From: Lacrimispora sphenoides JCM 1415
Lineage (GTDB): Bacteria; Bacillota; Clostridia; Lachnospirales; Lachnospiraceae
Length of the DNA: 64,000 bases
Reading direction: 5' to 3'
NCBI RefSeq assembly: GCF_900105615.1
Contig: NZ_LT630003.1
Location: forward strand, 2,232,001 to 2,296,000
Position 1 is the first letter of the stretch; every line of letters begins with the position of its first letter. This document shows positions 55,228 through 63,239 of the stretch, piece by piece. The notes beneath the pieces are model-generated. The model was not told the DNA's origin and did not search any database. It saw only the letters and a list, made by a program, of their open reading frames with translations. The translations under genes and the position numbers were made by a program.

Positions 55228-55272
55228 CCACTATCCCACCATTTTCTACCACTTTGCACCACTTTCCACCAC
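55228..55272 (-). promoter_or_regulatory. MraZ-binding repeat array
   Basis: Five minus-strand TGG/GTGG boxes at 55231, 55242, 55252, 55262 and 55272 (first base) with 10-11 base spacing, forming AGTGGTGGAA-type repeats in the leader just downstream of the promoter. MraZ is known to bind direct repeats of TGGGN with 10-base period; here the core reads GTGG. Confidence 0.8.
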
Positions 55273-55282
55273 TTATGCTTTA

Positions 55283-55311
55283 ATTCTAGTACATTTACCG
55301 TGAAATAGCAA
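55283..55311 (-). promoter_or_regulatory. Promoter of the mraZ division operon
   Basis: Minus strand TTGCTA, 17 bases, TAGAAT, immediately upstream of the MraZ boxes. Confidence 0.75.
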
Positions 55312-55398
55312 GAACAATTTCGAAGAATTTTCAATTTGATCCTGCCTGCATGTAACAGTGAACAGCCGTTCTATCAGGATTTCCATATAATGGAAAAA

Positions 55399-55447
55399 AG
55401 GCATTCCCTAAGTCAGTAAATTGGAACAAACTGACCAGGGAATGCCT
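55399..55447 (-). terminator. Terminator after the BMP-type ABC transporter operon
   Basis: Perfect 11-bp arms AGGCATTCCCT/AGGGAATGCCT plus inner GTCAG/CTGAC, followed on the minus strand by TTTTTTCCA; 13 bases past the last permease gene. Confidence 0.9.
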
Positions 55448-55460
55448 GTCTTTTTCATTA

Positions 55461-56390
55461 TTAATTTTCTTTGCTGTATGCGACTCCCAGCTTAGCGGGT
55501 ACATTGAAATTTCTTCTGGATACGGTCAATATAATGGTCAGCAGATAAGGCAGGGCAATGAATAATTCATTGGGGAAGTAGCTTCCTCCTCCCACTGACT
55601 GCATATAAATGGCAATGGCTTCCGTAAGCCCGAATACCACGGTTCCCAAAACAGCTCCTTTGGGATTCCAGTTGCCCAAAAAGCATATGGCAAATGCGAT
55701 CCAGCCGCGTCCGCCGATGATATTTGTGGTAAACATTCCCAAATATCCAACGGAGTAAAATGCGCCTGCAATACCTCCCATCACTCCGGCCAAAAGAACT
55801 GTAAAGAACCGGACTGCATTTACATTGATACCGGCTACATCCACTGCCTCCGGATTTTCCCCCGTTGAACGGATTGTCAGTCCTAAGGATGTCTTGAATA
55901 AGAGAAAATAGGACGCAGGAATGAGTAAATAAACCACATAGGTCAATATATTCTGTTGGAAAAACACCGGACCCATAACAGGAATCTTACTGAGAACGGG
56001 AATAGCGATCTCAGGCAGAGGGCTGATTTTAAGGGGCGCGGTGGGAACGCCGAACAATACCCGCTGAAGGTAAGTGCAGATTCCGGCTGCCAGCACATTA
56101 ATGGCCGTTCCTGTTACAACCTGGTGCTGTTTTAAATAAATACATACCACGCCATACACGGCTGCTGCAACAAGTCCCGAAAAGATGGCGGCAAGAATTC
56201 CGATGAATGCACTGCCGGTTAAATAGGTTCCCACGAATCCACCCCAGGCTCCCATAAGGAAGATCCCTTCGATTGCGGTAACCATCATGCCCGAACGCTC
56301 TGCTATGACTTCTGCAATGGAGCCAAACAGCAGGGGCGTACTCATCATCAGTGCACGTTTTAATAAGCTTATGATCATAACCTGTTTCAC
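55461..56390 (-). CDS. BMP-type ABC transporter permease (second permease)
   Basis: A 309-residue membrane protein with about eight helices in the BPD_transp_2 fold. TPLLFGSIAEVIAERSGMM at the N-terminus, RSTGENPEAVDVAGINV and GRGWIAFAICFLGNWNPKGA are typical of the permease paired with BmpA/PnrA (YufQ-like) transporters that import nucleosides or related compounds. It overlaps the first permease gene by 4 bases and is the last gene in the operon. Confidence 0.92.
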   Translation of the reverse strand: MKQVMIISLLKRALMMSTPLLFGSIAEVIAERSGMMVTAIEGIFLMGAWGGFVGTYLTGSAFIGILAAIFSGLVAAAVYGVVCIYLKQHQVVTGTAINVLAAGICTYLQRVLFGVPTAPLKISPLPEIAIPVLSKIPVMGPVFFQQNILTYVVYLLIPASYFLLFKTSLGLTIRSTGENPEAVDVAGINVNAVRFFTVLLAGVMGGIAGAFYSVGYLGMFTTNIIGGRGWIAFAICFLGNWNPKGAVLGTVVFGLTEAIAIYMQSVGGGSYFPNELFIALPYLLTIILTVSRRNFNVPAKLGVAYSKEN

Positions 56391-57451
56391 GCTCCTTTCT
56401 GCAGTCTGCGCTTCTCTCTCCTGTTTTCCAGATAATGCCGGAAGAAATAGGATATGATAACGAACAGCATGACAAACCCCTGCATCAGATCCACAATGCT
56501 TGCAGGAACATTGACTCCCGGCATGCGCCCCATTAAATTCCCCATGACACTTAAAGCGCCGAACAGGAGCGAGGCGAATATGATTCCGATGGGATTGGCA
56601 TTAGCAAGTATTGCGATTCCCAGGCCTGCGGAGCCCACTCCGCTGTTAAAATCCTGAATCAGCATATGCTGAACACCGTTTACTTCCGTAAATCCGGCTG
56701 CACCCGCCAGGGCGCCGCTGATAAAAAATGCGGCCACAAAGATCTTGTTTGAATCAATTCCTGACATCCTGGAGGCAGAGGCATTGCTTCCCACTGCCCG
56801 GATCCGGTATCCCAGGGGGGTTTTATAGAGAAGCACCCAGATACCCACGGCCGCCAGAACCGCCAGCACAAATCCGATATGCAGCCTGGTCCCCTTTACG
56901 ATAACAGGAAGCCATGCTGACCTTGTTATGGCATCGGTCTGGGGATACTCTCCTTTGGATTCTTTTAAAAATGTGCGCAGCAGATAATTCATGACTGCCA
57001 AAGCAACGTAAGTAGACATCATGCTGACAAGGAATTCATTGGCTTTAAAGCGTGCCTTTAAAAATCCGATCAAAGCGCCCATAAGCCCACCTGCCAGTGC
57101 CGCTGTCAGGCACACAAGAATTAAAAGCACTGCTGTGGGAACCTTTCCGTCAAGCTGCAAAGATAAGGCAATGGCTGCAATAGAACCCATATAAAACTGT
57201 CCCTGTGCGCCGATATTAAACAGATTTGCCTTAAACGTGAACGCAAAGGCCAGCGCTGTAAATATAAGGGGTGTCGCCTTTAAAAACACTTCCCCCATGG
57301 TATATTTATCCGTAAACATGGCATTGATGGAATATACAAATACTTCGACCGGGTTGATATGCAGCAGCAAAAGCATGAGGCCGCTTAAGAGCAAGCCGGC
57401 AATGATGGCAGCAGCATTTGTCACAATTAAGTCCCTGACTTTTGTATTCAT
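56387..57451 (-). CDS. BMP-type ABC transporter permease (first permease)
   Basis: A 354-residue membrane protein of the YufP-like branch: about ten helices with NLFNIGAQGQFYMGSIAAIA, GALIGFLKARFKANEFLVSMMS and RAVGSNASASRMSGID. It forms the heterodimeric channel with the second permease. It starts 3 bases after the interrupted ATPase gene and keeps an intact frame even though the ATPase is interrupted. Confidence 0.92.
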   Translation of the reverse strand: MNTKVRDLIVTNAAAIIAGLLLSGLMLLLLHINPVEVFVYSINAMFTDKYTMGEVFLKATPLIFTALAFAFTFKANLFNIGAQGQFYMGSIAAIALSLQLDGKVPTAVLLILVCLTAALAGGLMGALIGFLKARFKANEFLVSMMSTYVALAVMNYLLRTFLKESKGEYPQTDAITRSAWLPVIVKGTRLHIGFVLAVLAAVGIWVLLYKTPLGYRIRAVGSNASASRMSGIDSNKIFVAAFFISGALAGAAGFTEVNGVQHMLIQDFNSGVGSAGLGIAILANANPIGIIFASLLFGALSVMGNLMGRMPGVNVPASIVDLMQGFVMLFVIISYFFRHYLENRREKRRLQKGA

Positions 57452-57454
57452 GCT

Positions 57455-58975
57455 TTACGCCTCCTTCTCCTCTTTGTAGCCGGCCATTAATAGACCGATC
57501 CGTTCTGTGTTAAGCTGGTCATGGTCGTAGATTCCCATAAAGGAGCCCTTGTAGATAACGGCAATCCTGTCGCATAGCTGGAAAATCTCCGACAATTCGG
57601 TGGATACCAGCAGAATCCCCTTTCCATTCTTCCGCTCTGCCAGGATGTTGTTATGAATGTTATTGATGGCTCCCAGATCCAGTCCCCTGGTAGGCTGGTC
57701 CATGATCAGCACCTTTCCTGCGTTTCCCACTTCTCTGGCAAGAATCACTTTCTGCTGGTTACCTCCTGATAATCCCTTGATCTGGGCATCCGGTCCCGGT
57801 GCCTTGATATCAAATTCATCAATGGCATTTTGTGTGTCTTTTTGAAGTTTCTTCTTATTTAAAAAGCCATGTGAGATCCACTTCTTATCAAAGCTTGTTT
57901 TTAGCATCATATTTTCAGCCAGGGTCATCTCTCCTACCATGGCATCCCGGTATCGGTCTACCGGTACGTATCCGATTCCCTAATCAATGCGTTCCCTGAT
58001 GGAAGTGGAGGTAATATCCGCGCCATTTAAAAGTACTTTTCCCGAGGTCACAGGAAGGGCACCGCAAACTACTTCGCAAAGCTCCTCCTGGCCGTTTCCG
58101 CTGACTCCTGCCACTCCAAAGACTTCACCTTCCATGATTTCAAATGACAAATCACTTAAAAGAGGAGGTTCTCCTTTACGCTGCACAGTGACGGAAGACA
58201 GCTCCAGACAGACCTTTCTTTCTTTTTGCTCTTCTGTCTGCTCCCTCTTTGGGGGCACCATTTCTTTCCCCATCATGAGCCTTGTCAGCTCCACCTCATT
58301 GGTATCCTTTGCAGAAAGATCTCCCGTAAGCCTTCCGTTTCGCATAACGATGATCCTGTCCGCCACCTCCATGACTTCCTTCATCTTATGGGTGATGAAA
58401 ATAACAGAATTTCCCCTGGACGTATACTCTTTTACAAACTCCATCAGCGTTTCCGCCTCCTGGGGCGTCAGCACTGCCGTAGGCTCATCCATAATCAGGA
58501 GGCTTGTCTTTAAATAGAGGGCCTTAAGGATTTCCACCTTCTGCTGCACTCCAACCGCAAGCTCCTCCACTTTTGCATCAACAGGAATTTGAAACCCGTA
58601 CTGGGCAGAAAGCTCCTCAACTTCCTTTTTGCATTTTTCGTAATCAATCACACCGTTCACATTGCCTAAAATAATATTTTCCGTAACCGTATGGGCGGAC
58701 ACCAGAGAAAAATGCTGCTGGATCATGGAAATTCCCAAAGCCATGGCATCTTTTGGGGAAGTAATCCTCTGTTCCTTACCATCCATCAGGATCTGCCCCT
58801 CATCCGCCTTATAAAGGCCATAGAGGATTTTCATAACCGTGCTTTTCCCTGCCCCGTTTTCTCCCAATAATGCCAACACCTCTCCCCTATTTACCGAAAA
58901 AGAAATGTCCTTGTTTGCCACGACCCTGGCAAAATACTTTGATACATTCTTTAATTCAAAAAATGGTGTATTCAC
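57455..58975 (-). pseudogene. BMP-type ABC transporter ATPase interrupted by an in-frame amber codon
   Basis: A YufO-like duplicated ATPase of about 506 codons with a TAG at 57980-57982. Domain 1 has GENGAGKST, LAVGVQQKVEILKAL and LLIMDEPTAVL; domain 2 has GVAGVSGNGQEELCE before the stop and LSGGNQQKVILAREV and VLIMDQPTRGLDL after it. Reading continues in the same frame across TAG as IRERID-stop-GIGYVPVDRYRDAM, the exact conserved order for the family, so only one codon is abnormal. The GTG at 58975 after AGGAGG is the likely start. Options: nonsense mutation, sequencing error, or readthrough. Flanking lipoprotein and permease genes are intact. Confidence 0.85.
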
Positions 58976-59057
58976 GAAGCTCCTCCTCTTCATACGATGA
59001 GGGCGACCCAGTTCAAACAATCCTGTTTTTCTCCTGTGTCAGCCCTCCGGTTATATC

Positions 59058-60101
59058 TTACTTCTCAAAAAACGCCTGTAAATCTACCTTGCCGTCCTTA
59101 AAATCCTTGATTCCCTGGTCTACCGCATCTTTAACTTCCTGGGAAATATTATCGGTATATACCGGTACAAAGATATCTTCATTAATACCGGCTTCATGAA
59201 CCATATTTCCGGAAAGCTTGCCATCCATATATTGGCCCAGAGCCCAGATATAGAAATTCTTGAAATCAAAATTTACAGAAGCTACAACAGTATTCGGATC
59301 GATGGTTGTCTGGTCACTGGAAAAACCTATGAATTTAGCGCCTTTTGCCTTAGCTGCCTCAATGCTGCCAAGACCTACTTCGTTGGCGTATACAAACATG
59401 GTGTCTGCACCGTTGTCGATCATCTGCTCTGCCATCTGTTTGCCAAGTGCTACGTCGTTCCAGCTGTTGGCATAAGCTCTTGTAGCCTTTGCACCGGATA
59501 TGCCGCGGCTTTCTGCGATCTTAACAGAATTTTTCTCATATACATCCATCAAATGCTCCATTGGTTCATTGGGGAAGCCTCCGATGGTTGCGAAGTTTCC
59601 GTTCTTTGTTATATTTCCTGCAAGAATGGAAGCTATATAGCTGGCTTCATATTCTTTTGGGAAAATAGGAGCCACATTATCTCCGTCACATTTGGAGCCG
59701 TTTACCGCACAAAAAGTGGTATCCTTATAATTGGGAGCTACTGCTGCTACCGCCTCGTCAAACTGGGAACCGGCTGCCATAATGAGGTCATAGCCTCGTT
59801 CCGCATATTCACGGAAGGTTGACTCATAGTCAGATGCCTGTACGTTCTCTACGTATTCCATTTTGGTGCCCAGTTTTTCGTTGCAGGCTGTAAGACCTGC
59901 ATAGTTTGTTGCGTTCCAGCTCTGGTCATTGATGGGCCCGGGAAGAATGAGGACAATTTTATAGTCCGCCGCGCTTTTCCCTCCTGCCTGAGCCTTAGTT
60001 TCAGCTGCACCCTCTGTCTTACCGCCAGTACTGCAGCCACTGAGTACGAGTGCTGCTACTGTTACCGCTGCCATGAGTAATGCGCCAAATCTTTTCTTCA
60101 T
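59058..60101 (-). CDS. BMP family ABC transporter substrate-binding lipoprotein
   Basis: A 347-residue lipoprotein with lipobox VLSGC, an Ala/Lys-rich linker and a BMP domain: IVLILPGPINDQSWNATNYAG, YAERGYDLIMAAGSQFDEAV, SYIASILAGNITKNGNFATIGGFPNEP and ANEVGLGSIEAAKAKGAKFIGF. This is the BmpA/PnrA family, known to bind purine nucleosides and related ligands. It heads the operon, with AAAGGAGGAACTTAGT before the ATG. The minus-strand DNA upstream (60102-60292) shows only a weak TTGCGA-N17-TAATCT promoter and no riboswitch or gene. Confidence 0.94.
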   Translation of the reverse strand: MKKRFGALLMAAVTVAALVLSGCSTGGKTEGAAETKAQAGGKSAADYKIVLILPGPINDQSWNATNYAGLTACNEKLGTKMEYVENVQASDYESTFREYAERGYDLIMAAGSQFDEAVAAVAPNYKDTTFCAVNGSKCDGDNVAPIFPKEYEASYIASILAGNITKNGNFATIGGFPNEPMEHLMDVYEKNSVKIAESRGISGAKATRAYANSWNDVALGKQMAEQMIDNGADTMFVYANEVGLGSIEAAKAKGAKFIGFSSDQTTIDPNTVVASVNFDFKNFYIWALGQYMDGKLSGNMVHEAGINEDIFVPVYTDNISQEVKDAVDQGIKDFKDGKVDLQAFFEK

Positions 60102-60292
60102 ACTAAGTTCCTCCTTTTTTTGCGTCCGTTCACATTAATATCTGACATTTCTTCAATTGTCGACACGGTTCACAGACGTTAGTGTGTTGTTTGTAGTAAT
60201 AGATTATCATTTTCTGGCAGCCCTCGCAATTCTATAAGATTACTATTTATACCAAAATATTAAGTTATTTGTAATTATGACCAAATAAAATA

Positions 60293-60328
60293 AAGACAGG
60301 AGAGACTTTTTGGTCATTTTCCCGTCTT
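60293..60328 (-). terminator. Terminator after the second YesN-type regulator gene
   Basis: AAGACAGGA / TCCCGTCTT stem (one G-U pair in the RNA), 18-base loop, followed on the minus strand by TATTTTATTTGG; 8 bases past the stop. Confidence 0.65.
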
Positions 60329-60335
60329 ATTCACA

Positions 60336-61094
60336 CTAAATCAAATGGCTCTGACGCCTGTTCCGATACTCCAGGGGTGTGATCCCATATGCTTTTTTAA
60401 AAGCACTGCTGAAATATTTCGCCTCTTTGTAACCTACCATTTCCGCCACATCTGCCACCTTATATTCCACATGGTTCAAGTATGACTTCGCCTTTTGCAT
60501 CCGGTATTCCGTAACGTATTCCATGAGATTTTTTCCTGTATGACGTTTAAAAAGTTCACAAAGGTAATTGGGGGATAAATGAAGCTCCCCGGCCATATCT
60601 GTTAACGTAATCCTGCCTCCATAGTGAACTGCAATATATTGAATGGCTTTTAAAACCAATAAATTACCAACCTCATTTTCCCCTTCTGCGGGCCGGTCCT
60701 GCCTTTCTTCTTTTTCATGGGTTTCCGGAAAAAGCTCCTGTTCCAATTCTCTTAATACGGATAGCAGCTCTCTAGAATCCGTGGGTTTTAACAAATATCT
60801 GGTCACTCCCAGCTCAATGGCCTTCTGGGCATAGGAAAAATTGCTGTACCCGCTTAAAATAATAATGCGGATATTTAAGTTTCTTTCCCTGATCTGGCGG
60901 ATCAGCTCTAGGCCGGATACTTCCGGCATCTTGATATCTGTAATGATTACGTCAGCTTCCAATTCATACAGAGCCTTGAGAGCCGAATGAACGTCTTCAA
61001 ACACCCCTGTAACCTGAAAACCTTCCTGGGCGTCCAACAGCTTAGTAAGCCCTTTTCTGATTTTCGGTTCGTCATCCACGATGATCAGCTTCAT
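60336..61094 (-). CDS. Response regulator, YesN-like (receiver plus AraC helix-turn-helix)
   Basis: A 252-residue regulator: receiver domain with acidic pair Asp7-Asp8, phosphoacceptor Asp53 in VIITDIKMPEVSG and the Lys in RYLLKPTDS, then after a short Glu/Arg linker two AraC-type HTH motifs ending VGYKEAKYFSSAFKKAYGITPLEYRN. Its start overlaps the kinase gene by 23 bases. It lies directly upstream of the BMP-type transporter operon on the same strand, separated by a terminator, so that operon is a plausible target. Confidence 0.94.
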   Translation of the reverse strand: MKLIIVDDEPKIRKGLTKLLDAQEGFQVTGVFEDVHSALKALYELEADVIITDIKMPEVSGLELIRQIRERNLNIRIIILSGYSNFSYAQKAIELGVTRYLLKPTDSRELLSVLRELEQELFPETHEKEERQDRPAEGENEVGNLLVLKAIQYIAVHYGGRITLTDMAGELHLSPNYLCELFKRHTGKNLMEYVTEYRMQKAKSYLNHVEYKVADVAEMVGYKEAKYFSSAFKKAYGITPLEYRNRRQSHLI

Positions 61095-62892
61095 GTCTTT
61101 CGCTCTCTCCTTTCCTTCCTCCGCCCTCTGTCACAATTTCATGGTCTTTGGGTATGCGCAGGTTTACAATCGTTCCTTCTCCATATGTGCTTTCTATAGA
61201 AATTCCATAGGCTTCTCCATAATGGAGCCGGATCCGCCGGTCCACATTCCTTACTCCGATTCCTGTATGCCCTTCCTTCTCTACATCAGGCACTTCTTCC
61301 CTTAAGTGGTTAAGCTGTTCCGGAGTCATTCCTATTCCATTGTCTTCAACCGAAATAAGCATTTCATCTCCAAGATCTTTTAAGACGATGCGGATGGTTC
61401 CCTTCCTCTTTCTCGGTTCAATTCCATGAGTGATGGCATTTTCCACAATGGGCTGCAGGATAAGCTTTGGAACACGGTCAGCTGCCAGGGATTCCTCTGA
61501 CTCTACAGAATATTCCAGCCGTTCTTCCAGGCGGTTCTTTTGTATTTTCAGATAACACAGCACATATCCGATTTCCTTTTCAAGAGGTACAAAGGCATTT
61601 TCATCTTCGATGCTGTATCGCATAAGGCCTGCCAGTGAAAGGATGATGTCGCTGATATCATAATCTCCCCGGTCAATCAGCATCCAGTTGACAGAATCCA
61701 GGGTGTTATAGAGAAAATGAGGATTGATCTGTGCCTGGAGCGCCTGTACCTCCGCATTTTTCTGAGCGATCTTTTCCTGATAGACCTGCCTGATCAGGGT
61801 ATTGATCTCTTCCAGCATGTAGTTAAAGGATTCTGTCAGTTCGCCGATTTCATCCTTTCTCTTATTGGGAACCCGAACGGCAAAATCTCCCTTCTGAACC
61901 TGTCCCATAGCCTTTGAAAGACGCTTGATGGGTCTCGCCATGGCATAAACCAGAAGAACGATGACTCCGGCAATGCCCAAGGTACTCACCACTGCCACCA
62001 GCCAAATAGCTTTTTTCAAATCTCCAGCCTGGGGAAACAGCCCTTCAAAGGGTATCGCCGAATAAGATCTCCAGCCAGTAATACCGTTATATTGTCCGCA
62101 GACATAATACCTCTTATTGTTCCATATCAGCTCAAAACGCCGAATCCCCCGCTCGAACCGGTCATTAATCTCTTCCTGCCACCCATTGTTTATCTTGGGA
62201 TTACTGCAGATCACCTGTCCCTTCTGGTCTAAAATAAATAAATACTGATACTGAAACAGTCCCTGATTCCCTAAAAGCAGATTGCTGAACATGTCAGGAT
62301 CCAGTTCAATGACCATAATTCCCAAACTCTTCTCTTCATTCCTGTCCTGTATGGCCCTGACCACGGTAACTGCCTGATGATCTTCCATTGGATCTGAAAA
62401 AAGCTTTGGCATAATACCCAGCCAGACAGTCTTATTGTTTCTGCCTCCTACGGCATCATCATAGCTTTTAAATGTTTTTACCGAAATATCTTTGGGAGCT
62501 ACCCCATCGGTATCGACTGTAGTATACATTACCTGAGAAGCATTGATGATGGAAATATCCATCTGTTCCCCTACAGATTTAATGAGACTTCTGCAATAAT
62601 CATCAAGGTAGGTACGGCTGACTCCCTTATCCCCATCGTCCCATCCAGGGGTACATGCATCACGCACAAGCTGGCTGGTCACCGCATTGTCAAGGATTTC
62701 CATGATATAGCGGACCTTGACATTGATATTGATATCAATGCGGTTAATAGTATCCGACATTTCCTGTTTCTTATTTTTTACAACAATGGCTTTGCTATGG
62801 GAAAAGGAAAGACTCCCTATAATAGCCCCTTCGATCATGGCTGTTATAATAAACACCAGAGTCAATTTCATTCGAAACGACAAATGCTTCAT
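61072..62892 (-). CDS. Sensor histidine kinase, YesM-like
   Basis: From ATG 62892 (GGAGGTGGGG upstream) the product has 606 residues: membrane helix (about 10-30), an extracellular Cache-like sensor of about 260 residues, a second helix (AIWLVAVVSTLGIAGVIVLLVYAM), HAMP, then QAQINPHFLYNTLDSVNW with the phosphoacceptor His, N box PIVENAITHGIE and G boxes DNGIGM and GHTGIGVRNVD. It signals to the regulator encoded by the overlapping downstream gene. Confidence 0.94.
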   Translation of the reverse strand: MKHLSFRMKLTLVFIITAMIEGAIIGSLSFSHSKAIVVKNKKQEMSDTINRIDININVKVRYIMEILDNAVTSQLVRDACTPGWDDGDKGVSRTYLDDYCRSLIKSVGEQMDISIINASQVMYTTVDTDGVAPKDISVKTFKSYDDAVGGRNNKTVWLGIMPKLFSDPMEDHQAVTVVRAIQDRNEEKSLGIMVIELDPDMFSNLLLGNQGLFQYQYLFILDQKGQVICSNPKINNGWQEEINDRFERGIRRFELIWNNKRYYVCGQYNGITGWRSYSAIPFEGLFPQAGDLKKAIWLVAVVSTLGIAGVIVLLVYAMARPIKRLSKAMGQVQKGDFAVRVPNKRKDEIGELTESFNYMLEEINTLIRQVYQEKIAQKNAEVQALQAQINPHFLYNTLDSVNWMLIDRGDYDISDIILSLAGLMRYSIEDENAFVPLEKEIGYVLCYLKIQKNRLEERLEYSVESEESLAADRVPKLILQPIVENAITHGIEPRKRKGTIRIVLKDLGDEMLISVEDNGIGMTPEQLNHLREEVPDVEKEGHTGIGVRNVDRRIRLHYGEAYGISIESTYGEGTIVNLRIPKDHEIVTEGGGRKGESERHEADHRG

Positions 62893-63016
62893 TTCCCCAC
62901 CTCCGGACACTATTACCGTTTTTGTAACAGTTTTCTACAATTTATAGATAAATATTACATCCCACTGTGAATTGTGTCAAATTACTTTTATAAAAATCGT
63001 CTATCCATAAAAAAAA

Positions 63017-63044
63017 CGCGGAAAGAGCTCCTTCTCTTTCCACG
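63017..63044 (-). terminator. Terminator after the lgt-spo0E-like unit
   Basis: CGCGGAAAGAG / CTCTTTCCACG stem (one wobble pair), 6-base loop, then TTTTTTTT on the minus strand. Confidence 0.9.
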
Positions 63045-63086
63045 TCATTCTTAAATTTGCACAAAACGCATCACAGGCTCATGGTA

Positions 63087-63239
63087 TCAGTAGCCTGCGG
63101 CAATATATCGTTCAATCAATTTATCCAGTTCTACACTCCTGTGATAAATAACATCTTCATCATCATGATCAATGCTTTTATTTAATCTTTCTCTTGCTTC
63201 TTCAATATCGTGTATTAACTCTTCTTTTGACATCATCAT
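63087..63239 (-). CDS. Spo0E-like aspartyl-phosphate phosphatase (50 residues)
   Basis: A small gene too short for usual cut-offs. It encodes 50 residues: MMMSKEELIHDIEEARERL, an acidic turn, then VIYHRSVELDKLIERYIAAG. The S-x-ELD core with paired amphipathic helices is the Spo0E family pattern (SQELD motif); Spo0E proteins dephosphorylate Spo0A and delay sporulation. The ATG at 63239 overlaps the lgt stop as ATGA, with AGGAGA 9 bases upstream inside lgt, so translation is coupled to lgt. A terminator follows. Homology is judged from the motif and size alone. Confidence 0.8.
   Translation of the reverse strand: MMMSKEELIHDIEEARERLNKSIDHDDEDVIYHRSVELDKLIERYIAAGY

Noticed and set aside
57455..57940. 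A separate short ABC ATPase gene
   Set aside because: It is the in-frame continuation of the upstream ATPase after one TAG codon and lacks its own start region and Walker A loop.
59196..59822. A 208-codon plus-strand open frame
   Set aside because: It is antisense to the BMP lipoprotein gene and has no domain or ribosome site.
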